Counted from the first letter of the stretch, positions 7,211 to 14,660 are shown. The stretch is 15,017 bases of DNA from Deltaproteobacteria bacterium (GCA_031278795.1 JAITJT010000210.1:1-15017); one strand, 5' to 3'. Notes: a model not told the origin generated them from the sequence alone. Translations and numbers: made by a program.

Positions 7211-7262
7211 TGTATCCAGCCCCTGTATCAATCCCCTATATCAATACCAAGTATCAACCACG
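7211..7262. repeat. 13-nt tandem repeat overlapping RDD stop codon
   Basis: Four adjacent 13-base units: TGTATCCAGCCCC (7211-7223), TGTATCAATCCCC (7224-7236), TATATCAATACCA (7237-7249) and AGTATCAACCACG (7250-7262). The fourth contains the reverse complement of the RDD gene stop codon (7254-7256) and its last two sense codons. Divergence increases toward the gene. Confidence 0.7.
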
Positions 7263-8417
7263 TGGCGCCTTGGGCTGCGGTCCTGGTGGCATCTGGTATG
7301 AAAGCATAGGGGTGTACTGATTGGCCTTGTGCCTGCCGTAGAGTTTAGCCTCCTCCAGATGGGCCCTCTGGGAGGAGTAGAAGTCCGTGAGGAACAAGAT
7401 AGTTCCCTTGTAGTCCATCCTCTGGGGAAGGGGGCAGTTGATGCGCTGGGATATCCTGGTGGCCACCTTGGAGATGGAGTTTAAGGTGACGCCTTTCTCG
7501 GCCTTGCGGAGGATCTCCTCTAGGATATGAAGCTCATAAGAGCCGTAGATGGAGAGCTGCTCCTTGGTGAATTTGTAGTGCCCTTCGCCCAGGTCCTCCG
7601 ATGCGCCGGATAGATCGGGTAAGAGCTCCTCGTCCGGCATGGCCACCACTATGGTACCACCCAAGAGATCCCCGGCCCGGAGGTGATCCTTGTTCCAGAG
7701 GGGGAGCAGGGTAACAAAGATGAACCACGCTATGGGAAGCATTATGTTGAAGATGCTGGATTCACCAAAGAAGCCAGTGAAAAGAGCCAAGGGAAACAAT
7801 ATCTCCAGCTGCCGGGTTATGTTGCGGCTCACCACGGAAAAAGAGGATAGCTCTCCCCCCAGACGGTTGATGACGCAGAGCTTCCCCACCTTCTTTCCCG
7901 GGGTGCGCCCCTGCCATCTCAGCTCGAAATAGATGAAGTACACGTTGTTGACCACGAAGGCGGAAAACAGGGAAAGGGTCATCACAAATTCATCCAAGGT
8001 ACCCGCGATTACCGAGGGGGTCGCGAATATTATGAAGTTAGCGATGAAGATGATGGTGTAGTCCAGTATCACCGCGTAGACCCGCTCGGCCAAGGGCGCC
8101 AGCTGGTAGTGGAGGTTCAGGCCCTCCGGGGTGAGGAGATCGCGCCTAGACTTGACACTCGCGGTGGAGGCGAAGTCTATGAAGGTCTTCCTGGCGCTCA
8201 GGGGCATGTTCCAGATATTTACCTGGTGAGGAGCTCCCCCTGGGGGAGGGGGATAATAGCCAGGGGGAGGCGGATAGTAGCCAGGTGGCGGGGGATATCC
8301 CCCCTCTGGGGGATAGTACCCAGGGGGCGGAGCCCCCTGGGGTACTTGCCCCTGGAATATTTGCCCTTGAGTAGGCGCTAGCCCTCCAACAGGCCCTTTG
8401 TTATTTGATTCCGCCAT
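7254..8417 (-). CDS. RDD-family membrane protein with N-terminal PPPPGYY repeats
   Basis: Last gene of the operon; 387 residues. Residues 30-60 form a Pro/Gly/Tyr repeat built on PPPPGYY. The RDD domain spans about 105-255, with the signature Arg112 and Asp119 (ERVYAVILD), about four hydrophobic segments and the GRTPGKK motif at 170-176. A conserved-looking C-terminal module (FTKEQLSIYGSYELHILEEI, about 290-309) resembles that of RDD proteins encoded next to MoxR/SpoIIM genes, and the tail is again proline-rich. It is predicted to sit in the inner membrane with repeats and tail in the cytoplasm; its function is unknown. ATG 8417 overlaps the end of the SpoIIM-like gene by 17 bases and follows AAAGGACAGAGAG. 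The stop is TGA inside a 13-nt tandem repeat. Confidence 0.9.
   Translation of the reverse strand: MAESNNKGPVGGLAPTQGQIFQGQVPQGAPPPGYYPPEGGYPPPPGYYPPPPGYYPPPPGGAPHQVNIWNMPLSARKTFIDFASTASVKSRRDLLTPEGLNLHYQLAPLAERVYAVILDYTIIFIANFIIFATPSVIAGTLDEFVMTLSLFSAFVVNNVYFIYFELRWQGRTPGKKVGKLCVINRLGGELSSFSVVSRNITRQLEILFPLALFTGFFGESSIFNIMLPIAWFIFVTLLPLWNKDHLRAGDLLGGTIVVAMPDEELLPDLSGASEDLGEGHYKFTKEQLSIYGSYELHILEEILRKAEKGVTLNSISKVATRISQRINCPLPQRMDYKGTILFLTDFYSSQRAHLEEAKLYGRHKANQYTPMLSYQMPPGPQPKAPRG
8235..8330 (-). repeat. 21-nt coding repeat (PPPPGYY) in RDD gene
   Basis: The DNA encoding RDD residues 30-61 is made of imperfect 21-base units, each coding for PPPPGYY or a variant (PPEGGY, PPPPGG). It is likely to vary in copy number by slippage without breaking the frame. 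Confidence 0.75.
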
Positions 8418-9528
8418 CTCTCTGTCCTTTGGAGTCTTGGGTTTTGTCTCTTCCTAACAAGACGAAATAATAGAACCAGAAGAGAGTGGTAAGGGTCGCG
8501 AATACCAGCCTTCCGGGGGTGTTGTTGATTAGCTGCCTGAAGCCGCCCTCTAAGATGGCGGCTATGGCTAGCATTAATACCACCCCCACCATGACCATGC
8601 CGGCCTCCTTTCCGCGGATGGAGAGGGCCTTGAGCCGGGTGTGGGGGCTGGGAAGTATTATGCTTTTAGCGATGGAGAGTCCGGCCGCGGTGGACAAGAG
8701 AAAGGCCAGTATCTCCGTTATGCCGTGGATGGATAGCCAGGCCAGATAGGGGAGGAGCAGATCCTTGGAGCTGTGGAGGGAGACCATGGCGCCCAGGGCG
8801 TTACCGTTGGACCAGGCGATGAATACGGTGGGAACACCTAGGAGAAAGGAGAGGGAGAAGCCCAAAATGGCCACCTTGGAGTTGTTGGTGAAGAGGAAGT
8901 TCGCGAATTCTAGAAAGGTTCGCTTGAATCCTGGCCATTTTTGGTAGATTTCGTCTTCCAGGATCTCTTCTTGGGTGTACTCCGGATTTATAGGTGCTGT
9001 GAATATGGGAATGACGTCATAGAAGTTGTTGAGGTCTTGGCTCACCAGAATGTAGCTGGAGATGAAGCCTGAGAAAAATATGATGGCCGCAGCCAGTATA
9101 TACCACTTCAAGTTCCTCACGGCTTGGGGGAAGGAGCTTAGGATGAAGTTCACAAATACCCTAGAAAAGCTCTCTCGAGGCCCGTAGACCACGATATAGG
9201 CCCTAAAGGAGAGGTTCTCCAGATACATGAGGAGCCTGCGGTCAAGGGAGGTGTTGCGGGCCAAGGCCAAAGACGATACCGCCACCTGGTAGAGGTGGGG
9301 TAGCTCCACCTCCTCGTCAGCCGTTAGTGACTTTAAGCCCTTCTTGTCAATGCGGTGGAGGAGCTCTTCCAACTCCTTCCAGCTCTCCTCCCGACCCTTC
9401 CGGAACCTAGCGCTTCTAAGCGCCACGCCCCCCTTGGGGGGCGTGGGGTCCTGTGAGAGTGGTGGAATCCCTTGATTAGTCAATTCAGGCTTATCCAGGA
9501 AAACTTTCTTGTTAAGGTCTTCGCTCAA
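8401..9528 (-). CDS. SpoIIM-like (stage II sporulation protein M family) membrane protein
   Basis: Integral membrane protein of 375 residues. The soluble N-terminal part (about 35-115) has the family pattern: RFRKGREESWKELEELL, a glycine, LTADEEVELPHLYQ and LALARN, then YLENLSFRAYIVVYG. TM segments are at about 144-163, 220-245, 255-285, 311-331 and 340-358. The HGITEILAFLLSTAAGL stretch followed by a P...R pattern and AAILEGG is typical. The name comes from Bacillus sporulation; in Gram-negative bacteria these MoxR-linked homologues are not sporulation genes and their role is unknown. The start is TTG 9528, overlapping the preceding DUF58 stop as TTGA, with AGAGG six bases upstream. No nearby ATG is available. 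The stop is TAA. Confidence 0.9.
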   Translation of the reverse strand: MSEDLNKKVFLDKPELTNQGIPPLSQDPTPPKGGVALRSARFRKGREESWKELEELLHRIDKKGLKSLTADEEVELPHLYQVAVSSLALARNTSLDRRLLMYLENLSFRAYIVVYGPRESFSRVFVNFILSSFPQAVRNLKWYILAAAIIFFSGFISSYILVSQDLNNFYDVIPIFTAPINPEYTQEEILEDEIYQKWPGFKRTFLEFANFLFTNNSKVAILGFSLSFLLGVPTVFIAWSNGNALGAMVSLHSSKDLLLPYLAWLSIHGITEILAFLLSTAAGLSIAKSIILPSPHTRLKALSIRGKEAGMVMVGVVLMLAIAAILEGGFRQLINNTPGRLVFATLTTLFWFYYFVLLGRDKTQDSKGQRDGGIK

Positions 9529-10397
9529 TTGAAGCCTCTTTTCTTAAGGGATAGATAGCGATTGATGAGAGCGGAGGTGAGCGCGGCCCCTTTCATGTCT
9601 AGGGTGTGAACCCCTAGGCGCGCCATGCGCTCAAGGACTATGGCCCTTTCCCTATTTAGCTTGTCAGCTATAACCGCCTCGGCCATGGCCGTTAGGCTAG
9701 TGGGTTCAGCCTGGGGTAGCCTCTGGGTTGTAGGATCCGGGGTGGAGACAAATATGACCGCGTGCCTTCTCACGAAGAGCTCCAGGCACTCCAGAAGCAG
9801 AGTGGCTGAAGCCGAGTCGCTAAACTCGGTGAAGAGTACCACCAAGGAGCGCTGCTTGAGTCTAGACATGAGCTCGGTTAGAGATAGCGTGAAGTTGGTC
9901 TCAGCCGGGGTGTAGTCCAGCTTGGAGGTGAAGCCTTGGAGTTTAGTGAAAAAGGAGGGAGTCCTACCCGGGGAGAGGTAGTTTCTGAAGAACATGTCAA
10001 AAGAGGAACTCCCAACTAGATCGCCAGATCTAAGTGACACCCAGCCCAAGGATAGCCCGGCCCGGATGAAGTGGTCCAGCCGGGTGTCGTTTCCAATGGG
10101 TTCCAGCATTAGCCTTCCAGTGTCAAAGCCCAAGATGACGTGCTGGTTCTGCTCCTTTCTAAACTCCTTGGCCAAAAGCCTACGGTGCCTGGCCGAATGC
10201 TTCCAGTCTATGAAGCGGTTGTCCATGCCGGAGGCGAAATCCGTGAGGTTATCGAACTCTGAGCCCTCTCCCCTGAAGGGCTGGCTCTTTTGTCCAACCG
10301 AGTGCTCCCTGGAGATGAAGTTTAGCGCGTCACTGTAAACCTTCTTGATGTTCTGGGCTATGTTGAAGTTGTGGCCTATCCATATCTTCTGCCTCAT
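9525..10397 (-). CDS. DUF58 protein, C-terminal (vWA-like) part, separated by in-frame TGA
   Basis: This is the 290-residue main body of a DUF58 protein, the partner usually encoded beside MoxR. It shows GEGSEFDNLTDF, GMDNRFIDWKHSARHRRLLA (the family signature, with FIDWKHSAR at residues 62-70) and a vWA-like fold start at ILGFDTGRLM. It ends with LINRYLSLKKRG, as expected. The membrane segments and N-terminal domain are in the adjoining reading frame at 10407-10862. Both parts are in the same frame and only TGA TTC GCG GAA separates them. ATG 10397 lies 9 bases after that stop and has no good ribosome-binding site, so production as a separate polypeptide would need reinitiation or stop read-through. 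The stop, TGA, overlaps the next gene's TTG. Confidence 0.88.
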   Translation of the reverse strand: MRQKIWIGHNFNIAQNIKKVYSDALNFISREHSVGQKSQPFRGEGSEFDNLTDFASGMDNRFIDWKHSARHRRLLAKEFRKEQNQHVILGFDTGRLMLEPIGNDTRLDHFIRAGLSLGWVSLRSGDLVGSSSFDMFFRNYLSPGRTPSFFTKLQGFTSKLDYTPAETNFTLSLTELMSRLKQRSLVVLFTEFSDSASATLLLECLELFVRRHAVIFVSTPDPTTQRLPQAEPTSLTAMAEAVIADKLNRERAIVLERMARLGVHTLDMKGAALTSALINRYLSLKKRGFN

Positions 10398-10406
10398 TTC
10401 CGCGAA

Positions 10407-10409
10407 TCA
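10407..10409 (-). other. In-frame TGA interrupting the DUF58 gene
   Basis: The minus-strand codons read AGA GGG CCC TTG TGA TTC GCG GAA ATG. Frame is unchanged across the stop, so one G-to-T change (GGA to TGA) explains the break. TGA ends at least six other genes in this window (cmk, chemoreceptor, RDD, DUF58 C-part, MoxR, DUF4129), which argues against genome-wide recoding. No selenocysteine-insertion hairpin is obvious downstream. Confidence 0.85.
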
Positions 10410-10862
10410 CAAGGGCCCTCTGTAAGATAACCACAGCTTGTCCAGATAAGCCCAGCCCCTCTTCAAAGGGAGAAGGGTGAGGGTCACCTCACCCTTCCCC
10501 TCATGGATGAAGGCCTGGGTGGAAGATGCCTCTTCATTGGAACTATTCACGTTTTTAACAGCGAGCTCGCCTTTCACCGAGAGAAATAATTTAATCTCTA
10601 TGTCGTGTTTCTCCCCTAAGAAGCTGATGGTTATGGGAAAGGGCTCCGGGGCGCCCACCAAAAGCGCCCCGGGGGGTGCTAGGGTGGCTCTTAGTAGCCC
10701 TGGGTTGGGGGATTTGGCGTAGTCGTAGAGGAAGAGCACTAAGGTGATGGTGGGGACTATAAAGGCGTAGAGGGAGTTAGCCGGGCTAACGGTTAAGATG
10801 ACGCCAGCCACCGGAATGGACGCCGCTAATATTAAAGCCGTTTTAGGGGTGGGGAAGATCAT
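10407..10862 (-). CDS. DUF58 protein, N-terminal membrane part, ends at premature TGA
   Basis: 151 residues. Two hydrophobic segments (about 7-24 and 28-47) are followed by the beta-rich domain normally found in DUF58 proteins before the vWA-like part. It ends LSYRGPL-TGA. In full-length relatives the GPL is followed by Gly in a GPLGL-type motif, so TGA sits where GGA (Gly) is expected. Adding the downstream frame gives about 445 residues, the normal full length. ATG 10862 overlaps the MoxR stop as ATGA. It could be an active short membrane anchor, the first part of a read-through product, or one half of a pseudogene. Confidence 0.85.
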   Translation of the reverse strand: MIFPTPKTALILAASIPVAGVILTVSPANSLYAFIVPTITLVLFLYDYAKSPNPGLLRATLAPPGALLVGAPEPFPITISFLGEKHDIEIKLFLSVKGELAVKNVNSSNEEASSTQAFIHEGKGEVTLTLLPLKRGWAYLDKLWLSYRGPL

Positions 10863-11815
10863 CTGGGGGCCGGCACCTGGGAGAGGATTTCACCTACCGC
10901 CTGGTCCGGGGTGGTGCCCTCGATCTCTGATGCCGGGGTCATCACCAGGCGGTGCCTAAGAAGAGGAAGGCTTAGGTATTTCACGTCATCCGGGATTACG
11001 AAGCTGCGGCCCAAAAGCGCCGCTCGGGCCCTGGCGGCGGCTGATAGCCAGGCGCTAGCCCTGGGGCTAGCGCCTGTTTCAATGGAGGGGTGGCGCCTGG
11101 TTGCCCGTATTATTTCCACTATGTATTGGCATATGGGGTCACTTACCAGGACCTCCTTCATGGAGGCCCTGGCCGCGGCAATCTCCTCTTTGGAGACTAC
11201 AACCCCTAGCCCAAAGTCCTCCAGCTTGGGCATGCCCCTCTGGCTACCGTGGCGCCTCACTATCTCCACCTCCTCGGCCTGGGTGGGGTAGTCCATGTTT
11301 ATCTTGAAGAGGAAGCGGTCCAGCTGGGCCTCAGGCAGGGGATAGGTGCCCTGCTGCTCAATGGGGTTCTGGGTAGCCACCACCAGGAAGTCGTCCCCTA
11401 GGGAGTAGGTCTGGCGGTCTATGGTCACGTTCCTCTCGTTCATGGCCTGAAGGAGGGCCGCCTGGGTCTTGGGCGGGGTGCGGTTTATCTCGTCGGCCAA
11501 GAGTGTCTCCGTGAATATGGGCCCGGGGGTTAAGGTGAACTCATTTTTTTGGAAGTTGAAGAGGTTGGTGCCCAGGATGTCTCCGGGCATCATGTCCGGG
11601 GTGAACTGGATGCGCCCAAACTTTAACCCCAGTGAGCGGGCGAAGGCCTGCACCAACAAGGTCTTGGCGGTTCCCGGGACGCCTTCCAAGAGTATATGCC
11701 CACCCGCGAGTAAGCTGGTTAAGAGCAGCTCAAAGGCGGCCTCTTTACCCACCACCACCTTCTCCACTTCTTTTTTGACGCTATTGGATATCTTTACTAG
11801 GAGCTCTAGATCCAC
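10859..11815 (-). CDS. MoxR-family AAA+ ATPase
   Basis: Cytosolic AAA+ ATPase of the MoxR class. Numbered from the longer ATG 11854 form, the Walker A motif GVPGTAKT is at 58-65, followed by [12 protein letters not shown]. Walker B is [21 protein letters not shown] with D121-E122, and the sensor-1 region [20 protein letters not shown] starts near 159. A C-terminal lid follows. I prefer GTG 11815 (318 residues): GGAAGGA lies upstream, and the family normally begins close to this point. ATG 11854 would lengthen the overlap with the DUF4350 gene to 74 bases and has no ribosome-binding site. MoxR proteins are thought to remodel or load cofactors into vWA-domain partners, here the DUF58 protein whose start overlaps this stop as ATGA. 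Confidence 0.94.
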   Translation of the reverse strand: MDLELLVKISNSVKKEVEKVVVGKEAAFELLLTSLLAGGHILLEGVPGTAKTLLVQAFARSLGLKFGRIQFTPDMMPGDILGTNLFNFQKNEFTLTPGPIFTETLLADEINRTPPKTQAALLQAMNERNVTIDRQTYSLGDDFLVVATQNPIEQQGTYPLPEAQLDRFLFKINMDYPTQAEEVEIVRRHGSQRGMPKLEDFGLGVVVSKEEIAAARASMKEVLVSDPICQYIVEIIRATRRHPSIETGASPRASAWLSAAARARAALLGRSFVIPDDVKYLSLPLLRHRLVMTPASEIEGTTPDQAVGEILSQVPAPR

Positions 11816-13142
11816 TTTCCAGTTCTTCCTTCCATTTGTTAAATACCCCCGCATAATACAACACTTGGGAGGGCGTGAGCTTGTCTAATTTTTGGAGCGC
11901 CCCGTAATACATCTCCGAGGGTTTTCCACTTTCGCACTTAAGCTGAAAGTGATCGAGTATCTTCAAGAGATCGTTTCTGTTCTTCATAGTGCTTTTGGGG
12001 ACGTGGAGGAGGCTTCCCAGCCTCTCCACACAGAGGTCTAAGTATTTAGTGAAGATTTCTTTATGTCTCTTGGAGATTGTTATGAGTCTGGCTGAATTCT
12101 TAATTAGCTGAAGTTTACCAAAATCTAAGCGTTCCCTAGCCTCCTCTTCCGGCCAGTAGCGGTGGAGCCCGAAAAAGGCCAAGATTAAGGAAACCACCAA
12201 GCTTAGGAAGGCTATCACCACATTGGGAAGCGAGAAGATCTCTTTCCAGTTTATGGAGGGAGTTGCCGGTTCTAGGACCACGGCCTGGGGCTCAAAAAAT
12301 ACTATGGTGCGATTTTTAAAACGGGTGCTATTTGTTGAGGGATTTGGCGAGGGATTTGGCCTAAGTTCATTAGTTATCTCCCCGCTGCGGCTAGAAGCCG
12401 CGGCGGGCTCCTCTTTTAGCCACTCTTCCACCATCTTTAGGGAAAAACCTAAATTGTCACCTTTCAAGAGCCCATGGTTATTTATGACGTCAGGATCGCT
12501 TAGTATCCAGGCCTTCTTTCCGTTCTTAAGGACAAATTCACCCACGAGCGTGCCGTCCACGCTTCCCACCACTTGTCTTAGATCCTTACCGTTTATGAGC
12601 TGGGGACTCTCTATAGTTGGCTTAAAACCCAAGGGGTTTACGCTGAAGTCCCCTTCTCCCTTGGGTTCCGTGATGAAGGCGCTCTTCTTGGCGTTTTCAC
12701 TATCGAAGAGAAACATGATGAGCGAAAGGGCCTCGAAGTAATCTTCCCTTACCACATCTTTCACCCAGCCCCTTCTTTTGGGGTCTGGCCTCGCCAGCCA
12801 TTTGGGGAAAATGATTAGGACCTTACCGGCCGCCTCCAGGTCTTTCATGGAGTAGTCGCCGTGGTAGAGGTTCTCTCCCTTGGTGACGATTACGGCCACT
12901 CCCTCGCCCTTGGGGAAGTCCTTCCCCTCCAGCCTCCTCTCCACCTTGAAACCCGCGTCCTCTAAGAGGTTGTAGAAGAGTAGCGCCCCCAACGCCGAGT
13001 TGGAGTAGGCGCTGGTTTTGGGGGCCTTGAGCTCATAGTCCGTGAGTCCGGACTTCTTTCCGGTTATGGTGAGTATCACCATAAGCGCTATGGCCACCCC
13101 CGCGGCCAGGGCCGCGGGTATGAGGAACTTCTTCTTCCTCAT
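11781..13142 (-). CDS. DUF4350 membrane-anchored protein
   Basis: 453 residues. It has an N-terminal membrane anchor at about 6-27, then the DUF4350 pattern SNSALGALLFYNLLEDAGF followed by KVERRLEG. Next comes an extracytoplasmic globular region ending in the conserved-type motif LSDPDVINNHGL (about 214-225), a low-complexity linker with PNPSPNPSTNS (about 262-272), and a second TM at about 305-325. A charged helical C-terminal tail of about 125 residues lies in the cytoplasm. DUF4350 proteins accompany MoxR/DUF58/DUF4129 genes in many bacteria, but their role is not established. ATG 13142 overlaps the upstream DUF4129 stop as ATGA. The stop is TAG, inside the start region of the MoxR gene. 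Confidence 0.85.
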   Translation of the reverse strand: MRKKKFLIPAALAAGVAIALMVILTITGKKSGLTDYELKAPKTSAYSNSALGALLFYNLLEDAGFKVERRLEGKDFPKGEGVAVIVTKGENLYHGDYSMKDLEAAGKVLIIFPKWLARPDPKRRGWVKDVVREDYFEALSLIMFLFDSENAKKSAFITEPKGEGDFSVNPLGFKPTIESPQLINGKDLRQVVGSVDGTLVGEFVLKNGKKAWILSDPDVINNHGLLKGDNLGFSLKMVEEWLKEEPAAASSRSGEITNELRPNPSPNPSTNSTRFKNRTIVFFEPQAVVLEPATPSINWKEIFSLPNVVIAFLSLVVSLILAFFGLHRYWPEEEARERLDFGKLQLIKNSARLITISKRHKEIFTKYLDLCVERLGSLLHVPKSTMKNRNDLLKILDHFQLKCESGKPSEMYYGALQKLDKLTPSQVLYYAGVFNKWKEELESGSRAPSKDIQ

Positions 13143-14026
13143 GGGGCGAGCGCTCCCTCCGTCTTCCCCAAGAGCCTCTGGAAGCTGGCCCTGGCCCCCC
13201 TATAGTCGGAATCCGTTCCCTCCATGGGCCCAAACCAGGTGGGCTCCACCTTGATAACTAGATCCGTGAAGGCCTCGTTTTCATCCTTGCTGAGGGGTAG
13301 CGCCCAGAGAAGCTCTCTGGCGGTGTAGGTGGCCGGTACCGTGGCTGTATCCCTTCTCTTGAACTGCTCTATGCCTTCGAGTAACAAGGTGTGCATAGCC
13401 TCGGTGTAGCGCCCGGACTGGGCCAGTTTGTCCGCGTCCCCCTCCACGTCTTTTAAGGCCTTTTGAATGCGCTCCTCGGTCTCCTTGTCTTCCTCTTTGG
13501 ACTTGTCCTTCTTTTCTATTGCTTTAGAGTCTTTCATCTTCCAGCTCTTCCAAGCCTTAATCCCTATTAGGACTAGCATAGCCAAGACGGCCGCTGAGGC
13601 CAGGGACACCGCCACCTTGGCGAGTATTATGGGTAGCCTAGGGAAGCTCACGGGTTTGGGCTCCAGAGGCGAATACAAATTGAAATCCGTCTGCACATCC
13701 TTGTCTTCTGCGGTTGCCTCGGCCAGTTTACGAAGCCTAGCCTCCCTCTTGAACTCCCCGCTAGAGCGGGGGTCATTTTTTTCAGAGGAGTCCTCTCTGG
13801 AGAAGATGGCAGCTAGTTGGCTGGAATCCTTAGTTAGAAAGCCTCCCAGAAGGCTTTCCCCAGAAAATCTATATCCATCATACCTTCCGGAGTGAAGGAT
13901 ACCCTGGATGACAGTAAGCAAAAGAACAGCGAGCACCACCACCAACAAGGCGCGAGAGACCTTATAAGGCGTGATGGACGTCTTAGCTGAAAAAAGCCAG
14001 GGTTTTTTGGATTCTTTGAAAAACAT
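13139..14026 (-). CDS. DUF4129 membrane protein, first gene of the operon
   Basis: 295 residues. TM1 is at about 24-43. A polar region of roughly 90 residues is probably periplasmic, and TM2 is at about 133-157. A lysine/glutamate-rich, probably coiled linker (about 163-193) leads to the C-terminal DUF4129 domain (about 197-285), with ADKLAQSGRYTEAMHTLLLE, a TARELL motif and EPTWFGPMEGTDSDYRGA. DUF4129 domains occur as cytoplasmic tails in this type of operon and at the C-terminus of some transglutaminase-like proteins; no transglutaminase domain is present here. ATG 14026 has only a weak ribosome-binding site (AGAGATCC). An upstream promoter and repeat-bearing leader are described separately. 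Confidence 0.83.
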   Translation of the reverse strand: MFFKESKKPWLFSAKTSITPYKVSRALLVVVLAVLLLTVIQGILHSGRYDGYRFSGESLLGGFLTKDSSQLAAIFSREDSSEKNDPRSSGEFKREARLRKLAEATAEDKDVQTDFNLYSPLEPKPVSFPRLPIILAKVAVSLASAAVLAMLVLIGIKAWKSWKMKDSKAIEKKDKSKEEDKETEERIQKALKDVEGDADKLAQSGRYTEAMHTLLLEGIEQFKRRDTATVPATYTARELLWALPLSKDENEAFTDLVIKVEPTWFGPMEGTDSDYRGARASFQRLLGKTEGALAP

Positions 14027-14060
14027 GGATCTCTATGGTCACACAAATTAGGTATTAAAC

Positions 14061-14170
14061 GTTGGGAAAGGCATAAGAGTTGAGAAAGGCATTGAGCGTT
14101 AAGAAAGGCCTAAGAGTTGAGAAAGGCATTGGGCGTTAAGAAAGGCCTAAGCGTTTAGAAAGGCCTAAGC
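14061..14170. repeat. 18/19-nt minisatellite in operon leader
   Basis: Six adjacent units of the type GTTAAGAAAGGCCTAAGC or GTTGAGAAAGGCATTGAGC: 14061-14078, 14079-14097, 14098-14115, 14116-14134, 14135-14152 and 14153-14170. Units two plus three and four plus five form two 37-base copies differing at two positions, so the latest expansion was by a 37-base block. If the promoter at 14196-14226 is right, the array is transcribed as the 5' leader of the MoxR operon. Confidence 0.85.
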
Positions 14171-14177
14171 CTTAGAA

Positions 14178-14190
14178 AATTGAATCAATT
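14178..14190. promoter_or_regulatory. Palindrome at predicted operon start site (operator-like)
   Basis: AATTGA-A-TCAATT is a perfect 13-base palindrome with a single central base. It lies 5 bases downstream of the candidate -10 box, spanning the predicted transcription start. A repressor could bind here, though an AT-rich palindrome of this size can also arise by chance. Confidence 0.25.
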
Positions 14191-14195
14191 ACGCC

Positions 14196-14226
14196 ATTAT
14201 ATCAGCATGAAGGGGGCAAGTGGCAA
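14196..14226 (-). promoter_or_regulatory. Candidate sigma-70-like promoter of MoxR operon
   Basis: On the minus strand TTGCCA (14226-14221) and TATAAT (14201-14196) are separated by 19 bases. The -10 box is perfect, the -35 box matches 5/6, and the spacer is two bases longer than ideal. It would start transcription near 14189, leaving a leader of about 160 bases that includes the minisatellite. Confidence 0.4.
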
Positions 14227-14509
14227 AATTATCGCGAAAAAGGCCTTAGTAGGCGGGATTTCAATGGGAATCCGTAAAAATACAGTCGGGCGCGAGGCGA
14301 AATAGCAAAGAAAAGCTTAGAAACCGCTCTAAAGGCCTCAGATTAACCTGGGAAGAAAACAGGAAAAGTAGGTTAAAATTATAATGGTATATTTGAGGAA
14401 TTTTGCTTGGATGAGACACAATGTAATTCTTTATGGAACTTTTATAATAATACCACTTTCTCATTTAAAAAGCAAAAAATTTTTTTTGCGCATAAAAATT
14501 ATTTGGGCA

Positions 14510-14660
14510 CGGTAAAAGCAAAAAATCCAAGAATCCAAAAGCCAAAAGCTAAAGAGTCCAATAGCCTTAAACCCTAAAAATGCAAAAATTTTAAAGTCCA
14601 AAGGCCTGAAAGGCTAAAATACCAAAAATTCAAAAGTCCAAGAGGTAAAGGCCCCAAAAG
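14510..14660. repeat. Degenerate A-rich short repeat
   Basis: The words AAAAGTCCAA, AAAGCC and CCAAAA recur with variable spacing (roughly 8-18 bases) across this stretch. It looks like an old, decayed slippage array rather than an exact tandem repeat. Confidence 0.45.

Larger units (their letters stand above)
6895..7253. other. Intergenic region with promoter, leader hairpin and tandem repeats
   Basis: About 360 bases between the RDD gene and the transporter gene, both on the minus strand. It contains, from right to left, a 13-nt tandem repeat, an 11-nt T-rich tandem repeat, a sigma-70-like promoter and a terminator-like hairpin. No coding frame is supported. Confidence 0.6.

Noticed and set aside
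10407..10409. TGA as a sense codon (Trp, Gly or selenocysteine)
   Set aside because: TGA ends at least six other genes here, often in ATGA/TTGA overlaps, so global recoding is excluded. The position is a glycine in the family, not Cys/Sec, and no selenocysteine hairpin is evident.
10911..11291. Long plus-strand frames opposite the MoxR operon
   Set aside because: They mirror the GC-rich minus-strand genes in other frames and show no family motifs; they are shadows.
14061..14170. CRISPR array
   Set aside because: Units are contiguous 18/19-mers with no unique spacers and no cas genes nearby; it is a minisatellite.
14261..14464. 67-codon minus-strand frame upstream of the operon
   Set aside because: Composition follows AT-rich DNA (Tyr, Phe, Ile, Ser, Leu), with no ribosome-binding site. 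It overlaps the candidate promoter region only by chance.
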